Below the pieces are notes generated by a model, which was given only the letters and a program-made list of their open reading frames with translations, was not told where the DNA came from and ran no database searches. Of a stretch of 64,000 bases of DNA, positions 61,244-64,000 are shown piece after piece. The DNA comes from Stratiolaelaps scimitus. Taxonomy: Eukaryota; Arthropoda; Arachnida; Mesostigmata; Laelapidae. The stretch spans positions 3,720,001 to 3,784,000 of the forward strand of contig JABWDB010000006.1 of assembly GCA_019614645.1 (NCBI GenBank). Reading direction: 5' to 3'. The position numbers and the translations under genes were made by a program. Each line of letters begins with the position of its first letter. Within the stretch, counting starts at the first letter, position 1.

Positions 61244-62479
61244 CTCAGTTTCGGACGCCCGAGAAGAGATCTCGAATCTCGAGGGCGAATCCCGCCGAAC
61301 TCTGCGCTCTACAAATCGATTTCTTGAGGGTATTTGACCCGCTTTCAGATGAAGTTACCTTTATGCAGACTAGGTGGGCGGTGGACCCTTCTGTTGTTCT
61401 GTCTACGCCGTTGTGATGTGTAGCTAGTGATTATTTGTATCCTTCAATTGGTTCCTATTCGTTCAGCACTGATCATTGGCCAAGCCCAACTGAATGATTA
61501 TCTGATTAACAGACAGCTGCTAATCCGTGGATATCTAGATCGTCACTTCGGCCCTGTTGTGATGTTATAGGAATATTTCGTTGTTTCTATGTGAACAGAT
61601 AGTTATTTCAAACTGGCCACAACACTTCTCGGCGGGCCTGCTGAACGCCGGGATGCGACCAGTCATTTCAGCAGCATGTTTAGCGTCAATAAAGAAAGCT
61701 CGTTGCATTTGTAACATGGAGACTTCCAGTGGAACATCACTCCGCCAGCCACAGTTTCAATCTCCAATTTCTCCCACGGCCATCTGTAATCGCTAAGCAA
61801 GTCGGGGCACCACCTGTTCTTGTTAACGAGTAGAATATCAGTAGTTCTTCACACTGCACGAAGAGCTAGAGGGGGGGTCAGAGTATATTACTAGCGAGGT
61901 GTATATTGGCTGCAACTCGACTCAAGAAACATACTCGTCCTGCAAACGAATACCGCAGTCGATAAACTCCTACTGCTAAACGATTATCGAATGTGGACAT
62001 CCACCGATAGGATTTCCAAAACCTTGCACACGCAATGTGTTTTGCTGAGGTCCGTAATAAAGTTTGCCTAGGTTTTTAATGAAACTCGTGATGCTGATAA
62101 GAGAGCTGCCGCATATTTGACTAGCTTGTGAAAACCTGAACGCCGTTACATGCACTAATGCTTAAAAGGTTAAGCAATGCTGAGCTTGGAATAACTAGAG
62201 GTAAGAAATTCATCCAGACCAGCCCAAAAGGCCTCCTGTTGGCCTGGCTACCGATAAACGAGTGCAGGTTCGCCAATACGATAAATCGAACACAGCTAAA
62301 AAAGAGAAGCCAATAATAATTTTACTAGTATGTCTTTTTTGGAGCACTTTTTTGTCTCCGGCCATTCATATGAAATTTCGAATACTTCTTTCATTTCAAC
62401 GCAAAACGTAGAATAGGTGCAAAGGTGCATCTGTCCAGTGAGCTTCTGATCCTGTTGTGTGCTATTGTCGAGGTGGTTG
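61244..62479. other. Spacer between the two coiled-coil genes
   Basis: About 1.2 kb with no supported gene. It would contain the 3' UTR of the right-hand gene and the promoter of the left-hand gene if both are independently transcribed. Confidence 0.5.
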
Positions 62480-63073
62480 TTAATAATATGGCTGGTAAGC
62501 TGGTCCCTGCCCACGGAGGCACTCCGAGTGTGGCAATTGACCACATGGTGGCTGTTGACAGTAGGGGTCTGCCCAAGGCTCTATCAAGGGCAACTGTCGG
62601 CTCTGCCGCTGCTGGGCGCAACACTGAGAATATCGGTGCGCCGGACCAATCGTCTGGTAATCGTAATCGGAGAGATGTGCACCAACCGTGTGCTTGAGAA
62701 ATTGCTGCGTGAAGCCCATAACAAGCGCGGTCCCCATAATACCAGTCATCAGCGCTATAGGCATCTCCCAGGACGAGGTGAAGGCATTCAGACCGTCACC
62801 AGCTGCGATACGTTCACTCATCATGTGTTCACTAGCACCACCGACCCTGGCAGCTGCTTCCTTTGCAGCGTTCGTTTTCTCAAATGCGCCCTGCATAGTA
62901 CGCTGAAGTTCAAGGTTGCTTCGTAACTCGAGTCGCAGTTGTGTGTCGAAGTCGCGTCTCGCATATTCGAACCCTCGGTGGGCGGAGTTCAGAGCAATCC
63001 GCGCATCCTCGAGCTGTCCCTGTGCCTGTTCCAATTCTTCGCGCGCACGTCGAACCTCCGCTCCGTCGGCCAT
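62480..63073 (-). CDS. Unassigned coiled-coil plus membrane-segment protein (197 aa), likely relative of the 60.7-kb frame
   Basis: An intronless frame with a good start context (GAGGCGATGG). Residues about 5-78 are strongly helical with a heptad-like pattern (REELEQAQGQLEDARIALNS, later LRLELRSNLELQRTM). Residues about 104-122 are hydrophobic (PIALMTGIMGTALVMGF). Residues 135-197 form a tail rich in Q, P, Y and C. The layout (about 100 helical residues, then one membrane segment, then a variable tail) is the same as in the 60725-61243 frame, 1.2 kb away on the same strand. Function unknown. The Q/P/Y tail may be genuine or may overrun a splice donor. Confidence 0.6.
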   Translation of the reverse strand: MADGAEVRRAREELEQAQGQLEDARIALNSAHRGFEYARRDFDTQLRLELRSNLELQRTMQGAFEKTNAAKEAAARVGGASEHMMSERIAAGDGLNAFTSSWEMPIALMTGIMGTALVMGFTQQFLKHTVGAHLSDYDYQTIGPAHRYSQCCAQQRQSRQLPLIEPWADPYCQQPPCGQLPHSECLRGQGPAYQPYY

Positions 63074-63919
63074 CGCCTCAGCTTCCTGTAGCTACCTGGA
63101 CAGCCTGATGTCGCCCCTCCGCGGTGCAGTAATCGTAGCGAGAATGTGTGTTTATGTACAGTGCAGGCTACTGACTACAGTCGCACAGGCCTCATCACAC
63201 GAACACAGCACGACGCCTATTTCGCCCCCGTTGTGTATTGGCGTATTTTGACGATTCCGAATTCTGAATCGAGCTCAGCAGAACGGAACTCGCTGCTATC
63301 TTTCAATGGCAGCAAATCTCCTCGTTGCCTCTGAGCTGCTAGCGCGCCTCGTCGATGTTTGCTGCACAATTCCCAAGCGACAGCTTGAGAGCGTACGCTA
63401 GATGAAACGCTACAATTATTGTTTCGTTATTTAAATCCCGACAGATAGGGCAAGGTCGGGCGAATAGCGGTGAATTGGCGTACGACCACCCAAGCGAGCG
63501 AGCGAGCGACCGAGCCGGGTCGAAAAGGCAAAATTTGTCGGACCAGTTTGTCAGCTTTGACAGATATTGTACGTGCTTAGTAGCAGCATGTGTACAAGCT
63601 TCTCTCAGCAATTGTCTCTGTTGTAACTGTTCCACCTAGTCTTTCCTCTAACGAAATGAGTCGAACGTCACCTACCAACATTAAGGTGTCACTCACGTTA
63701 TTCCATCCCGTAACAATCGTTCCGACAAATGTAAGCTGTAGAACACAGCCTGACAGCTGTGCTCGCTCGGTTGATATGAACGACAAGCGATGACCACTCA
63801 TAGAGCTCTTTAATAAAGCTAATTGAGGTTGCGCCAGTTTTTGTATTCGGGAGGATTGGCGGGCAGTGCGCACAGCAGAGGTCGAGATGGCAGACCTAAT
63901 TTGTTAAATGCTAAATCAA

Positions 63920-63960
<41 letters not shown>

Positions 63961-64000
63961 GTGTCGAATGCAAAGTGATGTTTAGCTTTGACATATGCAT
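63074..64000. other. Upstream flank of the right-hand coiled-coil gene
   Basis: Contains two overlapping minus-strand frames (63339-63635 and 63577-63873) of about 98 codons each. The first includes an ARSLARSL stretch produced by a GAGC repeat. I see no family resemblance and do not call them genes. Confidence 0.4.
63918..63959. repeat. (TA)n microsatellite
   Basis: About 42 nt of TA near the right edge. Confidence 0.95.

Noticed and set aside
1..64000. CRISPR array, operon or other prokaryotic system
   Set aside because: No spaced direct repeats of that kind, and the coding sequence is intron-split and of animal type.

Overview
This window is eukaryotic nuclear DNA, most likely from an arthropod. 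It has AT-rich intergenic sequence full of dinucleotide microsatellites, long introns with GT/AG borders, retroelement debris, and one large multi-exon gene on the minus strand. That gene encodes an immunoglobulin-superfamily receptor of the Sidestep type, a protostome family best known from insects. The gene is split into many more exons than a compact fly gene would be, so a non-dipteran arthropod (possibly a mite or other chelicerate) is my guess; nothing in the sequence proves it.

Layout. From 1 to about 26.5 kb I find no gene I can name. This stretch is intergenic-like sequence with microsatellites, a long imperfect hairpin (23839-23969), a diverged direct duplication (about 24.7 and 25.2 kb) and one unassigned coding-like stretch on the minus strand at 4.7-5.2 kb. 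From 26.5 to 52.4 kb lies the Sidestep-like gene, read right to left. Its exons are: Ig1 (52428-52093), Ig2 (51844-51734, 50203-49997), Ig3 (49602-49467, 48233-48070), Ig4 (45090-44959, 42783-42625), Ig5 (42310-42014), fibronectin type III (41668-41492, 38110-37973), transmembrane helix (36258-36118), and cytoplasmic exons (33167-32985, a 41-nt micro-exon 31954-31914, 31404-31006). Reading phases agree at every junction and the 14 exons total 2621 coding bases, giving 873 residues plus stop once one base from a preceding exon is added. A candidate signal-peptide exon lies at about 55.0 kb. A possible 4.5-kb 3' UTR runs down to an AATAAA signal at 26547-26542. The introns hold a broken LINE fragment, a tRNA-derived SINE-like element, another long hairpin and an unusually GC-rich block (43.3-49.2 kb).

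From 55 to 64 kb, beyond the receptor's 5' end, there are two short intronless reading frames on the minus strand (60725-61243 and 62480-63073). Each encodes about 100 helical, coiled-coil-like residues followed by one hydrophobic segment. They look like diverged tandem relatives of a family I do not recognise, and they are the best candidates here for something undescribed.

Functionally, only the receptor can be placed in a pathway. Sidestep proteins are cell-surface partners of Beaten-path Ig proteins in motor-axon guidance. The C-terminus ends in a class I PDZ-ligand-like tail, which suggests a link to scaffold proteins. No link between the receptor and the two coiled-coil genes is visible beyond shared strand and proximity.
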